NCBI GenBank assembly: GCA_029168955.1
Contig: JAPDOI010001570.1
Span: forward strand, 99,950-163,949
From: Aplectana chamaeleonis
Lineage: Eukaryota; Nematoda; Chromadorea; Rhabditida; Cosmocercidae
Length of the DNA: 64,000 bases
Direction of reading: 5' to 3'
A model generated the notes under the pieces. It was not told where the DNA came from. It saw nothing but the letters and a program-made list of their open reading frames with translations, and made no database searches. Below are positions 49,856-63,168 of the stretch, in pieces (the first letter of the stretch is position 1; each line of letters begins with the position of its first letter). The position numbers and the translations under genes were made by a program.

Positions 49856-50534
49856 TTCAATTGATTTCCACCCCCGAAATACCCGATACACGACAGATTT
49901 AGCCTCCACGCAGGGGATTCCCTCCCCTAAGCGACGGTGCAGCCGCAGGCTGCACCGTCCAAATAGGGTTCAATTGATTTCCACCCCCGAAATACCCGAT
50001 ACACGACAGATTTAGCCTCTACACAAGGGATTTCCTCCCCTAAGCGACGGTGCAGCCGCAGGCTGCACCGTCCAAATAGGGTTCAATTGATTTCCACCCC
50101 CGAAATACCCGATACACGACAGATTTAGCCTCCACGCAGGGGATTCATTCCCCTAAGCGACGGTGCAGCCGCAGGCTGCACCGTCCAAATAGGGTTCAAT
50201 TGATTTCCACCCCCGAAATACCCGATACACGACAGATTTAGCCTCCACGCAGGGGATTCCCTCCCCTAAGCGACGGTGCAGCCGCAGGCTGCACCGTCCA
50301 AATAGGGTTCAATTGATTTCCACCCCCGAAATACCCGATACACGACAGATTTAGCCTCCACGCAGAGGATTCCCTCCCCTAAGCGACGGTGCAGCCTCAG
50401 GCTGCACCGTCCAAATAGGGTTCAATTGATTTCCACCCCCGAAATACCCGATACACGACAGATTTAGGCTCCACGCAGGGATTTCCTCCCTAAGCGACGG
50501 TGCAGCCGCAGGCTGCACCGTCCAAATAGGGTTC

Positions 50535-51640
50535 AATTGATTTCCACCCCGAAATACCCGATACACGACAGATTTAGCCTCCACGCAGGGGATTCCTCCT
50601 AAGCGACGGTGCAGCCGCAGGCTGCACCGTCCAAATAGGGTTCAATTGATTTCCACCCCGAAATACCCGATACACGACAGATTTAGCCTCCACGCAGGGG
50701 ATTCCTCCCCTAAGCGACGGTGCAGCCGCAGGCTGCACCGTCCAAATAGGGTTCAATTGATTTCCACCCCGAAATACCCGATACACGACAGATTTAGCCT
50801 CCACGCAGGGGATTCCCTCCCTAAGCGACGGTGCAGCCGCAGGCTGCACCGTCCAAATAGGGTTCAATTGATTTCCACCCCGAAATACCCGATACACGAC
50901 AGATTTAGCCTCCACGCAGGGGATTCCTCCCCTAAGCGACGGTGCAGCCGCAGGCTGCACCGTCCAAATAGGGTTCAATTGATTTCCACCCCGAAATACC
51001 CGATACACGACAGATTTAGCCTCCACGCAGGGATTTCCTCCCTAAGCGACGGTGCAGCCGCAGGCTGCACCGTCCAAATAGGGTTCAATTGATTTCCACC
51101 CCGAAATACCCGATACACGACAGATTTAGCCTCCACGCAGGGATTCCCTCCTAAGCGACGGTGCAGCCGTAGGCTGCACCGTCCAAATAGGGTTCAATTG
51201 ATTTCCACCCCGAAATACCCGATACACGACAGATTTAGCCTCTACACAAGGGATTTCCTCCCCTAAGCGAAGGTGCAGCCGCAGGCTGCACCGTCCAAAT
51301 AGGGTTCAATTGATTTCCACCCCCGAAATACCCGATACACGACAGATTTAGCCTCCACGCAGGGAGATTTCCCTCCCTAAGCGACGGTGCAGCCGCAGGC
51401 TGCACCGTCCAAATAGGGTTCAATTGATTTCCACCCCGAAATACCCGATACACGACAGATTTAGCCTCCACGCAGGGATTTCCTCCCTAAGCGACGGTGC
51501 AGCCGCAGGCTGCACCGTCCAAATAGGGTTCAATTGATTTCCACCCCGAAATACCCGATACACGCCAGATTTAGCCTCCCCGCAGGGGTTTTCTCCCCTA
51601 AGCGACGGTGCAGCCGCAGGCTGCACCGTCCAAATAGGGT
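50535..51640. repeat. Contracted-run long-unit block
   Basis: Four-C units at about 50,535-51,280 and 51,430-51,640, separated by one five-C unit near 51,319. The unit near 51,360 has an expanded spacer AGGGAGATTTCCCTCCC. Confidence 0.78.
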
Positions 51641-51902
51641 TCAATTGATTTCCACCCCCGAAATACCCGATACACGACAGATTTAGCCTCCACGCAGGGG
51701 ATTCCCTCCCCTAAGCGACGGTGCAGCCGCAGGCTGCACCGTCCAAATAGGGTTCAATTGATTTCCACCCCCGAAATACCCGATACACGACAGATTTAGC
51801 CTCCACGCAGGGGATTCCCTCCCCTAAGCGACGGTGCAGCCGCAGGCTGCACCGTCCAAATAGGGTTCAATTGATTTCCTCCCCCGAAATACCCGATACA
51901 TG

Positions 51903-52040
51903 ACAGATTTAGCCTGTACACAAGAGATTTCCTCTCCTAGGCGACGGTGCAGCCGCAGGCTGCACCGTCCAAATAGGGTTCAATTGATTTCCACCCCCGA
52001 AATACCCGATACACGACAGATTTGACCTCCACGCAGGGGA
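51903..52040. repeat. Two-unit haplotype, copy 3
   Basis: Spacer variant CCTGTACACAAGAG with CTCTCCTAGGCG, then CAGATTTGACCTCC at about 52,018. Related to the pairs at 38,131 and 43,707, with extra private changes. Confidence 0.8.
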
Positions 52041-52094
52041 TTCCCTCCCTAAGCGACGGTGCAGCCGCAGGCTGCACCGTCCAAATAGGGTTCA

Positions 52095-52640
52095 ATTGAT
52101 TTCCACCCCGAAATACCCGATACACGACAGATTTAGCCTCCACGCAGGGGATTCCTCCCCTAAGCGACGGTGCAGCCGCAGGCTGCACCGTCCAAATAGG
52201 GTTCAATTGATTTCCACCCCGAAATACCCGATACACGACAGATTTAGCCTCCACGCAGGGATTTCCTCCCTAAGCGACGGTGCAGCCGCAGGCTGCACCG
52301 TCCAAATAGGGTTCAATTGATTTCCACCCCGAAATACCCGATACACGACAGATTTAGCCTCCACGCAGGGATTTCCTCCCTAAGCGACGGTGCAGCCGCA
52401 GGCTGCACCGTCCAAATAGGGTTCAATTGATTTCCACCCCGAAATACCCGATACACGACAGATTTAGCCTCCACGCAGGGGATTCCTCCCTAAGCGACGG
52501 TGCAGCCGCAGGCTGCACCGTCCAAATAGGGTTCAATTGATTTCCACCCCGAAATACCCGATACACGACAGATTTAGCCTCCACGCAGGGATTCCCTCCC
52601 CTAAGCGACGGTGCAGCCGCAGGCTGCACCGTCCAAATAG
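52095..52640. repeat. Contracted-run long-unit block
   Basis: Five consecutive four-C units with GGGATTTCCTCCC or GGGGATTCCTCCC spacers, between five-C units. Confidence 0.78.
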
Positions 52641-53429
52641 GGTTCAATTGATTTCCACCCCCGAAATACCCGATACACGACAGATTTTGCCTCCACGAAG
52701 GGGATATCCTCCCCTAAGCGACGGTGCAGCCGCAGGCTGCACCGTCCAAATAGGGTTCAATTGATTTCCACCCCCGAAATACCCCACACACGACCGAGTT
52801 AGCCTCCACGCAGGAGATTCCTCCCCTAAGCGACGGTGCAGCCGCAGGCTGCACCGTCCAAATAGGGTTCACTTGATTTCCACCCCGAAATACCCGATAC
52901 ACGACAGATTTAGCCTCCACGCAGGGGATTCCCTCCCCTAAGCGACGGTGCAGCCGCAGGCTGCACCGTCCAAATAGGGTTCAATTGATTTCCACCCCCG
53001 AAATACCCGATACACGACAGATTTAGCCTCCACGCAGGGGATTCCCTCCCCTAAGCGACGGTGCAGCCGCAGGCTGCACCGTCCAAATAGGGTTCAATTG
53101 ATTTCCACCCCCGAAATACCCGATACACGACAGATTTAGCCTCCACGCAGAGTTTGCTCCCCTAAGCGACGGTGCAGCCGCAGGCTGCACCGTCCAAATA
53201 GGGTTCAATTGATTTCCACCCCCGAAATACCCGATACACGACAGATTTAGCCTCCACGCAGGGGTTTGCTCCCCTAAGCGACGGTGCAGCCGCAGGCTGC
53301 ACCGTCCAAATAGGGTTCAATTGATTTCCACCTCCGAAATACCCGATACACGACAGATTTAGCCTCCACGCAGGGGATTCCTCCTAAGCGACGGTGCAGC
53401 CGCAGGCTGCACCGTCCAAATAGGGTTCA

Positions 53430-54370
53430 ATTGATTTCCACCCCGAAATACCCGATACACGACAGATTTAGCCTCCACGCAGGGATTCCCTCCCTAAGCG
53501 ACGGTGCAGCCGCAGGCTGCACCGTCCAAATAGGGTTCAATTGATTTCCACCCCGAAATACCCGATACACGACAGATTTAGCCTCCACGCAGGGGATTCC
53601 CTCCCCTAAGCGACGGTGCAGCCGCAGGCTGCACCGTCCAAATAGGGTTCAATTGATTTCCAGCCCCGAAATACCCGAAACACGACAGATTTAGCCTCCA
53701 CGCAGAGGATTCCCTCCCTAAGCGACGGTGCAGCCGCAGGCTGCACCGTCCAAATAGGGTTCAATTGATTTCCACCCCGAAATACCCGATACACGACAGA
53801 TTTAGCCTCCACGCAGGGGATTCCTCCCCTAAGCGACGGTGCAGCCGCAGGCTGCACCGTCCAAATAGGGTTCAATTGATTTCCACCCCGAAATACCCGA
53901 TGTACGACAGATTTAGCCTCCACGCAGGGATTTCCTCCCTAAGCGACGGTGCAGCCGCAGGCTGCACCGTCCAAATAGGGTTCAATTGATTTCCACCCCG
54001 AAATACCCGATACACGACAGATTTAGCCTCCACGCAAGATTCCTCCCTAAGCGACGGTGCAGCCGCAGGCTGCACCGTCCAAATAGGGTTCAATTGATTT
54101 CCACCCCGAAATACCCGATACACGACAGATTTAGCCTCCACGCAGGGATTCCCTCCCCTAAGCGACGGTGCAGCCGCAGGCTGCACCGTCCAAATAGGGT
54201 TCAATTGATTTCCACCCCGAAATACCCGATACACGACAGATTTAGCCTCCACGCAGGGATTCCCTCCCTAAGCGACGGTGCAGCCGCAGGCTGCACCGTC
54301 CAAATAGGGTTCAAATTGATTTCCACCCCGAAATACCCGATACACGACAGATTTAGCCTCCACGCAGGGG
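53430..54370. repeat. Contracted-run long-unit blocks
   Basis: Four-C units at about 53,430-53,600 and 53,765-54,370. One unit near 53,695 has GAAACACGAC and GCAGAGG. The TTCAAATTG extra A occurs near 54,312. Confidence 0.76.
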
Positions 54371-54879
54371 TTTGCTCCCCTAAGCGACGGTGCAGCCGCA
54401 GGCTGCACCGTCCAAATAGGGTTCAATTGATTTCCACCCCCGAAATACCCGATACACGACAGATTTAGCCTCCACGCAGGGGATTCCCTCCCCTAAGCGA
54501 CGGTGCAGCCGCAGGCTGCACCGTCCAAATAGGGTTCAATTGATTTCCACCCCCGAAATACCCGATACACGACAGATTTAGCCTCCACGCAGGGGTTTGC
54601 TCCCCTAAGCGACGGTGCAGCCGCAGGCTGCACCGTCCAAATAGGGTTCAATTGATTTCCACCCCCGAAATACCCGATGTACGACAGATTTTGCCTCTAC
54701 ACAAGGGATTTCCTCCCCTAAGCGACGGTGCAGCCGCAGGCTGCACCGTCCAAATAGGGTTCAATTGATTTCCACCCCCGAAATACCCGATACACGACAG
54801 ATTTAGCCTCCAAGCAGGGATTTCCTCCTAAGCGACGGTGCAGCCGCAGGCTGCACCGTCCAAATAGGGTTCAATTGAT

Positions 54880-55770
54880 TTCCACCCCGAAATACCCGAT
54901 ACACGACAGATTTAGCCTCCACGCAGGGATTCCCTCCCTAAGCGACGGTGCAGCCGCAGGCTGCCCCGTCCAAATAGGGTTCAATTGATTTCCACCCCGA
55001 AATACCCGATACATTACAGATTTAGCCTCCACGCAGGGGATTGCTCCCCTAAACGACGGTGCAGCCGCAGGCTGCACCGTCCAAATAGGGTTCAATTGAT
55101 TTCCACCCCCGAAATACCCGATACACGACAGATTTAGCCTCCACGCAGGGGATTCCCTCCCCTAAGCGACGGTGCAGCCGCAGGCTGCACCGTCCAAATA
55201 GGGTTCAATTGATTTCCACCCCGAAATACCCGATACATTACAGATTTAGCCTCCACGCAGGGGATTCCTCCCTAAGCGACGGTGCAGCCGCAGGCTGCAC
55301 CGTCCAAATAGGGTTCAATTGATTTCCACCCCGAAATACCCGATGTACGACAGATTTAGCCTCCACGCAGGATTTCCCTCCCTAAGCGACGGTGCAGCCG
55401 CAGGCTGCACCGTCCAAATAGGGTTCAATTGATTTCCACCCCGAAATACCCGATACACGACAGATTTAGCCTCCACGCAGGGGATTCCTCCTAAGCGACG
55501 GTGCAGCCGCAGGCTGCACCGTCCAAATAGGGTTCAATTGATTTCCACCCCGAAATACCCGATACACGACAGATTTAGCCTCCACGCAGGGATTCCTCCT
55601 AAGCGACGGTGCAGCCGCAGGCTGCACCGTCCAAATAGGGTTCAATTGATTTCCACCCCGAAATACCCGATACACGACAGATTTAGCCTCCACGCAGATT
55701 TCCTCCCCTAAGCGACGGTGCAGCCGCAGGCTGCACCGTCCAAATAGGGTTCAATTGATTTCCACCCCCG
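54880..55770. repeat. Contracted-run long-unit blocks with a private ACATTACAG pair
   Basis: Four-C units at about 54,880-55,050 and 55,215-55,690. The core variant GATACATTACAG occurs at 55,011 and 55,235, an offset of 224 bp, which is two units. Confidence 0.8.
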
Positions 55771-56688
55771 AAATACCCGATACACGACAGATTTAGCCTC
55801 CACGCAGGGGATTCCCTCCCCTAAGCGACGGTGCAGCCGCAGGCTGCACCGTCCAAATAGGGTTCAATTGATTTCCACCCCCGAAATACCCGATACATGA
55901 CAGATTTAGCCTCTACACAAGGGATTTCCTCCCCTAAGCGACGGTGCAGCCGCAGGCTGCACCGTCCAAATAGGGTTCAATTGATTTCCACCCCCGAAAT
56001 ACCCGATGTACGACAGATTTAGCCTCCACGCAGGGGTTTGCTCCCCTAAGCGACGGTACAGCCGCAGGCTGCACCGTCCAAATAGGGTTCAATTGATTTC
56101 CACCCCCGAAATACCCGATACACGACAGATTTAGCCTCCACGCAGGGGATTTCCTCCCCTAAGCGACGGTGCAGCCGCAGGCTGCACCGTCCAAATAGGG
56201 TTCAATTGATTTCCACCCCCGAAATACCCGATGTACGACAGATTTTGCCTCTACACAAGGGATTTCCTCCCCTAAGCGACGGTGCAGCCGCAGGCTGCAC
56301 CGTCCAAATAGGGTTCAATTGATTTCCACCCCCGAAATACCCGATACATGACAGATTTAGCCTCTACACAAGGGATTTCCTCCCCTAAGCGACGGTGCAG
56401 CCGCAGGCTGCACCGTCCAAATAGGGTTCAATTGATTTCCACCCCCGAAATACCCGATACACGACAGATTTAGCCTCCACGCAGGGGTTTGCTCCCCTAA
56501 GCGACGGTGCAGCCGCAGGCTGCACCGTCCAAATAGGGTTCAATTGATTTCCACCCCCGAAATACCCGATACACGACAGATTTAGCCTCCACGCAGGGGA
56601 TTCCCTCCCCTAAGCGACGGTGCAGCCGCAGGCTGCACCGTCCAAATAGGGTTCAATTGATTTCCACCCCCGAAATACCCGATGTACG

Positions 56689-56750
56689 ACAGATTTTGCC
56701 TCCACGAAGGGGATTCCCCCCCCTAAGCGACGCCGCAGGCTGCACCGTCC
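56689..56750. repeat. Intermediate unit in the long-unit block
   Basis: GATGTAC core, GAAGGGGATTC8, 14-bp insert and GGGTTCAATTG middle. A second 14-bp insert follows two units later near 56,945 but with the GATACAC core and GCAGGGG. Confidence 0.8.
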
Positions 56751-57214
56751 AAATAGGGTTCAATTGATTTCCACCCCCGAAATACCCGATACACGACAGA
56801 TTTAGCCTCCACGCAGGGGATTCCCTCCCCTAAGCGACGGTGCAGCCGCAGGCTGCACCGTCCAAATAGGGTTCAATTGATTTCCACCCCCGAAATACCC
56901 GATACACGACAGATTTAGCCTCCACGCAGGGGATTCCCCCCCCTAAGCGACGCCGCAGGCTGCACCGTCCAAATAGGGTTCAATTGATTTCCACCCCCGA
57001 AATACCCGATGTACGACAGATTTAGCCTCCACGCAGGGGATTCATTCCCCTAAGCGACGGTGCAGCCGCAGGCTGCACCGTCCAAATAGGGTTCGATTGA
57101 TTTCCACCCCCGAAATACCCGATACACGACAGATTTAGCCTCCACGCAGAGATTTCCTCCCTAAGCGACGGTGCAGCCGCAGGCTGCACCGTCCAAATAG
57201 GGTTCAATTGATTT

Positions 57215-57700
57215 CCACCCCGAAATACCCGATACACGACAGATTTAGCCTCCACGCAGGATTCCCTCCCCTAAGCGACGGTGCAGCCGCAGGCTGCACC
57301 GTCCAAATAGGGTTCAATTGATTTCCACCCCGAAATACCCGATACACGACAGATTTAGCCTCCACGCAGGGGATTCCTCCCCTAAGCGACGGTGCAGCCG
57401 CAGGCTGCACCGTCCAAATAGGGTTCAATTGATTTCCACCCCGAAATACCCGATACACGACAGATTTAGCCTCCACGCAGGATTTCCTCCCTAAGCGACG
57501 GTGCAGCCGCAGGCTGCACCGTCCAAATAGGGTTCAATTGATTTCCACCCCGAAATACCCGATACACGACAGATTTAGCCTCCACGCAGGGGATTCCTCC
57601 CCTAAGCGACGGTGCAGCCGCAGGCTGCACCGTCCAAATAGGGTTCAATTGATTTCCACCCCGAAATACCCGATACACGACAGATTTAGCCTCCACGCAG
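57215..57700. repeat. Contracted-run long-unit block
   Basis: Four-C units with spacers cut to GCAGGATTTCC, GCAGGATTCC or GGGGATTCCTCCCC. Confidence 0.76.
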
Positions 57701-57782
57701 GATTCCTCCCCTAAGCGACGGTGCAGCCGCAGGCTGCCCCGTCCAAATAGGGTTCAATTGATTTCCACCCCCGAAATACCCG

Positions 57783-58010
57783 ATGTACGACAGATTTTGC
57801 CTCCACGAAGGGGATTCCCCCCCCCCTAAGCGACGGTGCAGCCGCAGGCTGCACCGTCCAAATAGGGTTTAAACTGATTTTCACCCCCGAAATACCCGAT
57901 ACACGACAGATTTAGCCTCCACGCAGGGGATTCCCTCCCCTAAGCGACGGTGCAGCCGCAGGCTGCACCGTCCAAATAGGGTTTAAACTGATTTTCACCC
58001 CCGAAATACC
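57783..58010. repeat. Mixed units with GGGTTTAAACTG middle
   Basis: A GATGTAC core with GAAGGGGATT and a C-tract leads into a full hairpin insert. The next two units have the GGGTTTAAACTGATTTTCACCCCC middle that is otherwise typical of the dimeric block at the left end; a single such unit also lies near 34,405. Confidence 0.83.
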
Positions 58011-60235
58011 CGATACACGACAGATTTAGCCTCCACGCAGGGGATTCCCTCCCCTAAGCGACGGTGCAGCCGCAGGCTGCACCGTCCAAATAGGGTTCAA
58101 TTGATTTCCACCCCCGAAATACCCGATACACGACAGATTTAGCCTCCACGCAGGGGTTTGCTCCCCTAAGCGACGGTGCAGCCGCAGGCTGCACCGTCCA
58201 AATAGGGTTCAATTGATTTCCACCCCCGAAATACCCGATACACGACAGATTTAGCCTCCACGCAGGGGATTCCCTCCCCTAAGCGACGGTGCAGCCGCAG
58301 GCTGCACCGTCCAAATAGGGTTCAATTGATTTCCACCCCCGAAATACCCGATACACGACAGATTTAGCCTCCACGCAGGGGATTCCCTCCCCTAAGCGAC
58401 GGTGCAGCCGCAGGCTGCCCCGTCCAAATAGGGTTCAATTGATTTCCACCCCCGAAATACCCGATACACGACAGATTTAGCCTCCACGCAGGGGTTTGCT
58501 CCCCTAAGCGACGGTACAGCCGCAGGCTGCACCGTCCAAATAGGGTTCAATTGATTTCCACCCCGAAATACCCGATACACGACAGATTTAACCTCCACGC
58601 AGGGGATTCCCTCCCTAAGCGACGGTGCAGCCGCAGGCTGCACCGTCCAAATAGGGTTCAAATTGATTTCCACCCCGAAATACCCGATACACGACAGATT
58701 TAGCCTCCACGCAGGGATTCCTCCCTAAGCGACGGTGCAGCCGCAGGCTGCACCGTCCAAATAGGGTTCAATTGATTTCCACCCCGAAATACCCGATACA
58801 CGACAGATTTAGCCTCCACGCAGGGATTCCTCCCCTAAGCGACGGTGCAGCCGCAGGCTGCACCGTCCAAATAGGGTTCAATTGATTTCCACCCCCGAAA
58901 TACCCGATACACGACAGATTTAGCCTCCACGCAGGGGTTTGCTCCCCTAAGCGACGGTGCAGCCGCAGGCTGCACCGTCCAAATAGGGTTCAATTGATTT
59001 CCACCCCCGAAATACCCGATGTACGACAGATTTTGCCTCCACGCAGGGGATTCCCTCCCCTAAGCGACGGTGCAGCCGCAGGCTGCACCGTCCAAATAGG
59101 GTTCAATTGATTTCCACCCCCGAAATACCCGATACACGACAGATTTAGCCTCCACGCAGGGGATTCCCTCCCCTAAGCGACGGTGCAGCCGCAGGCTGCA
59201 CCGTCCAAATAGGGTTCAATTGATTTCCACCCCCGAAATACCCGATACACGACAGATTTAGCCTCCACGCAGGGGATTCCCTCCCCTAAGCGACGGTGCA
59301 GCCGCAGGCTGCACCGTCCAAATAGGGTTCAATTGATTTCCACCCCCGAAATACCCGATACACGACAGATTTAGCCTCCACGCAGGGATTCCCTCCTAAG
59401 CGACGGTGCAGCCGCAGGCTGCACAGTCCAAATAGGGTTCAATTGATTTCCACCCCCGAAATACCCGATACACGACAGATTTAGCCTCCACGCAGGGGAT
59501 TCCCTCCCCTAAGCGACGGTGCAGCCGCAGGCTGCACCATCCAAATAGGGTTCAATTGATTTCCACCCCCGAAATACCCGATACACGAAAGATTTAGCCT
59601 CCACGCAGGGTTTGCTCCCCTAAGCGACGGTACAGCCGCAGGCTGCACCGTCCAAATAGGGTTCAATTGATTTCCACCCCCGAAATACCCGATACACGAC
59701 AGATTTAGCCTCCACGCAGGGGATTCCCTCCCCTAAGCGACGGTGCAGCCGTAGGCTGCACCGTCCAAATAGGGTTCAATTGATTTCCACCCCCGAAATA
59801 CCCGATACATGACAGATTTAGCCTCTACACAAGGGATTTCCTCCCCTAAGCGACGGTGCAGCCGCAGGCTGCACCGTCCAAATAGGGTTCAATTGATTTC
59901 CACCCCCGAAATACCCGATACACGACAGATTTAGCCTCTACACAAGGGATTTCCTCCCCTAAGCGACGGTGCAGCCGCAGGCTGCACCGTCCAAATAGGG
60001 TTCAATTGATTTCCACCCCCGAAATACCCGATACACGACAGATTTAGCCTCCACGCAGGGGATTCCCTCCCCTAAGCGACGGTGCAGCCGCAGGCTGCAC
60101 CGTCCAAATAGGGTTCAATTGATTTCCACCCCCGAAATACCCGATACACGACAGATTTAGCCTCCACGCAGGATTCCCTCCCCTAAGCGACGGTGCAGCC
60201 GCAGGCTGCACCGTCCAAATAGGGTTCAATTGATT

Positions 60236-60565
60236 TCCACCCCGAAATACCCGATACACGACAGATTTAGCCTCCACGCAGGGGATTTCCTCCCTAAGCG
60301 ACGGTGCAGCCGCAGGCTGCACCGTCCAAATAGGGTTCAATTGATTTCCACCCCGAAATACCCGATACACGACAGATTTAGCCTCCACGCAGGGGATTCC
60401 TCCCCTAAGCGACGGTGCAGCCGCAGGCTGCACCGTCCAAATAGGGTTCAATTGATTTCCACCCCGAAATACCCGATGTACGACAGATTTAGCCTCCACG
60501 CAGGGATTTCCTCCCTAAGCGACGGAGCAGCCGCAGGCTGCACCGTCCAAATAGGGTTCAATTGA
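60236..60565. repeat. Contracted-run long-unit block
   Basis: Three four-C units with GGGGATTTCC, GGGGATTCC and GGGATTTCC spacers; the hairpin of the last has one change (GGAGCAGCC). Confidence 0.76.
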
Positions 60566-60779
60566 TTTCCACCTCCGAAATACCCGATACACGACAGATT
60601 TAGCCTCCACGCAGGGGTTTGCTCCCCTAAGCGACGGTGCAGCCGCAGGCTGCACCGTCCAAATAGGGTTCAATTGATTTCCACCCCCGAAATACCCGAT
60701 ACACGACAGATTTAGCCTCCACGCAGGGGATTTACTCCCCTAAGCGACGGTGCAGCCGCAGGCTGCACCGTCCAAATAG

Positions 60780-62180
60780 GGTTCAATTGATTTCCACCCC
60801 CGAATGACCTGATGTACGACAGATTTTGCCTCCACGCAGGGGACTTCCTCCCCTAACCGACGGTGCAGCCGCAGGCTGCCCCGTCCAAATAGGTTTCAAT
60901 TGATTTTCACCTCCGAAATACCCGATACACGACAGATTTAGCCTCCACGCAGGATTCCTCTCCTAAGCGACGGTGCAGCCGCAGGCTGCACCGTCCAAAT
61001 AGGGTTCAATTGATTTCCACCCCCGAAATACCCGATACATGACAGTTTAAGCCTCTACACAAGGGATTTCCTCTCCTAAGCGACGGTGCAGCCGCAGGCT
61101 GCACCGTCCAAATAGGGTTCAATTGATTTCCACCCCCGAAATACCCGATACGCGACAGATTTAGCCTCCACGCAGGGGTTTTCTCCTCTAAGCAACGGTG
61201 CAGCCGCAGGCTGCACAGTCCAAATAGGGTTCAATTGATTTCCACCCCCGAAATACCCGATGCACGACAGATTTTGCCTCCACGCAGGGAGATTCCTCCC
61301 CTAAGCGACGGTGCAGCCGCAGGCTGCACCGTCCAAATAGGGTTCAATTGATTTCCACCCCGAAATACCCGATACACGACAGATTTAGCCTTCACGCAGG
61401 GGATTCCCTTCCCTAATCGACGGTGCAGCCGCAGGCTGCACCGTCCGAATAGGGTTCAATTGATTTCCACCCCCGAAATACCCGATGTACGACAGATTTA
61501 GCCTCCACGCAGGGGATTCATTCCCCTAAGCGACGGTGCAGCCGCAGGCTGCACCGTCCAAATAGGGTTCAATTGATTTCCACCCCCGAAATACCCGATA
61601 CATGACAGATTCAGCCTCTACACAAGGGATTTCCTCTCCTAAGCGACGGTGCAGCCGCAGGCTGCACCGTCCAAATAGGGTTCAATTGATTTCCACCCCC
61701 GAAATACCCGATACACGACAGATTTAGCCTCCACGCAGGGGATTCCCTCCCCTAAGCGACGGTGCAGCCGCAGGCTGCACCGTCCAAATAGGGTTCAATT
61801 GATTTCCACCCCCGAAATACCCGATACACGACAGATTTAGCCTCCACGCAGGGGATTCATTCCCCTAAGCGACGGGGCAGCCGCAGGCTGCACCGTCCAA
61901 ATAGGGTTTAATTGATTTCCACCCCGAAATACCCGATACACGACAGATTTAGCCTCCACGCAGGGGATTCCTCCCTAAGCGACGGTGCAGCCGCAGGCTG
62001 CTCCGTCCAAGTAGGGTTCAATTGATTTCCACCTCCGAAGTACCCGATACACGACAGATTTTGCCTCCACGCAGGGGATTCCTCCTAAGCGACGGTGCAG
62101 CCGCAGGCTGCACCGTCCAAATAGGAGTTCAAATTGATTTCCACCCCGAAATACCCGATACACGACAGATTTAGCCTCCA
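60780..62180. repeat. More divergent stretch of long units
   Basis: Units carry more single changes than neighbours: GAATGACCTGATG, CCTAACCGACGG, AATAGGTTTCAATTGATTTTC, CTAATCGACGG, GTCCGAATAGGG, GACGGGGCAGCC, CTCCGTCCAAGTAGGG and AATAGGAGTTCAAATTG. The array is homogeneous again after about 62,200. Confidence 0.7.
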
Positions 62181-63168
62181 CGCAGGGATTCCTCCCTAAG
62201 CGACGGTGCAGCCGCAGGCTGCACCGTCCAAATAGGGTTCAATTGATTTCCACCTCCGAAATACCCGATACACGACAGATTTAGCCTCCACGCAGGGGAT
62301 TTACTCCCCTAAGCGACGGTGCAGCCGCAGGCTGCACCGTCCAAACAGGGTTCAATTGATTTCCACCCCCGAAATACCCGATGTACGACAGATTTAGCCT
62401 CCACGCAGGGGATTCCCTCCCCTAAGCGACGGTGCAGCCGCAGGCTGCACCGTCCAAATAGGGTTCAATTGATTTCCACCCTCGAAATACCCGATACACG
62501 ACAGATTTAGCCTCCACGCAGGGGATTCATTCCTCTAAGCGACGGTGCAGCCGCAGGCTGCACCGTCCAAATAGGGTTCAATTGATTTCCACCCCCGAAA
62601 TACCCGATACACGACAGATTTAGCCTCCACGCAGGGATTCCCTCCCTAAGCGACGGTGCAGCCGCAGGCTGCACCGTCCAAATAGGGTTCAATTGATTTC
62701 CACCTTCGAAATACCCGATACACGACAGATTTAGCCTCCACGCAGGGGATTCCCTCCCCTAAGCGACGGTGCAGCCGCAGGCTGCACCGTCCAAATAGGG
62801 TTCAATTGATTTCCAACCCCGAAATACCCGATACACGACAGATTTAGCCTCCACGCAGGGGATTCCCTCCCCTAAGCGACGGTGCAGCCGCAGGCTGCAC
62901 CGTCCAAATAGGGTTCAATTGATTTCCACCCCCGAAATACCTGATGTACGACAGATTTTGCCTCCACGCAGGGGTTTGCTCCCCTAAGCGACGGTGCAGC
63001 CGCAGGCTGCACCGTCCAAATAGGGTTCAATTGATTTCCACCCCCGAAATACCCGATACACGACAGATTTAGCCTCCACGCAGGGGATTCCCTCCCCTAA
63101 GCGACGGTGCAGCCGCAGGCTGCACCGTCCAAATAGGGTTCAATTGATTTCCACCCCCGAAATACCCG

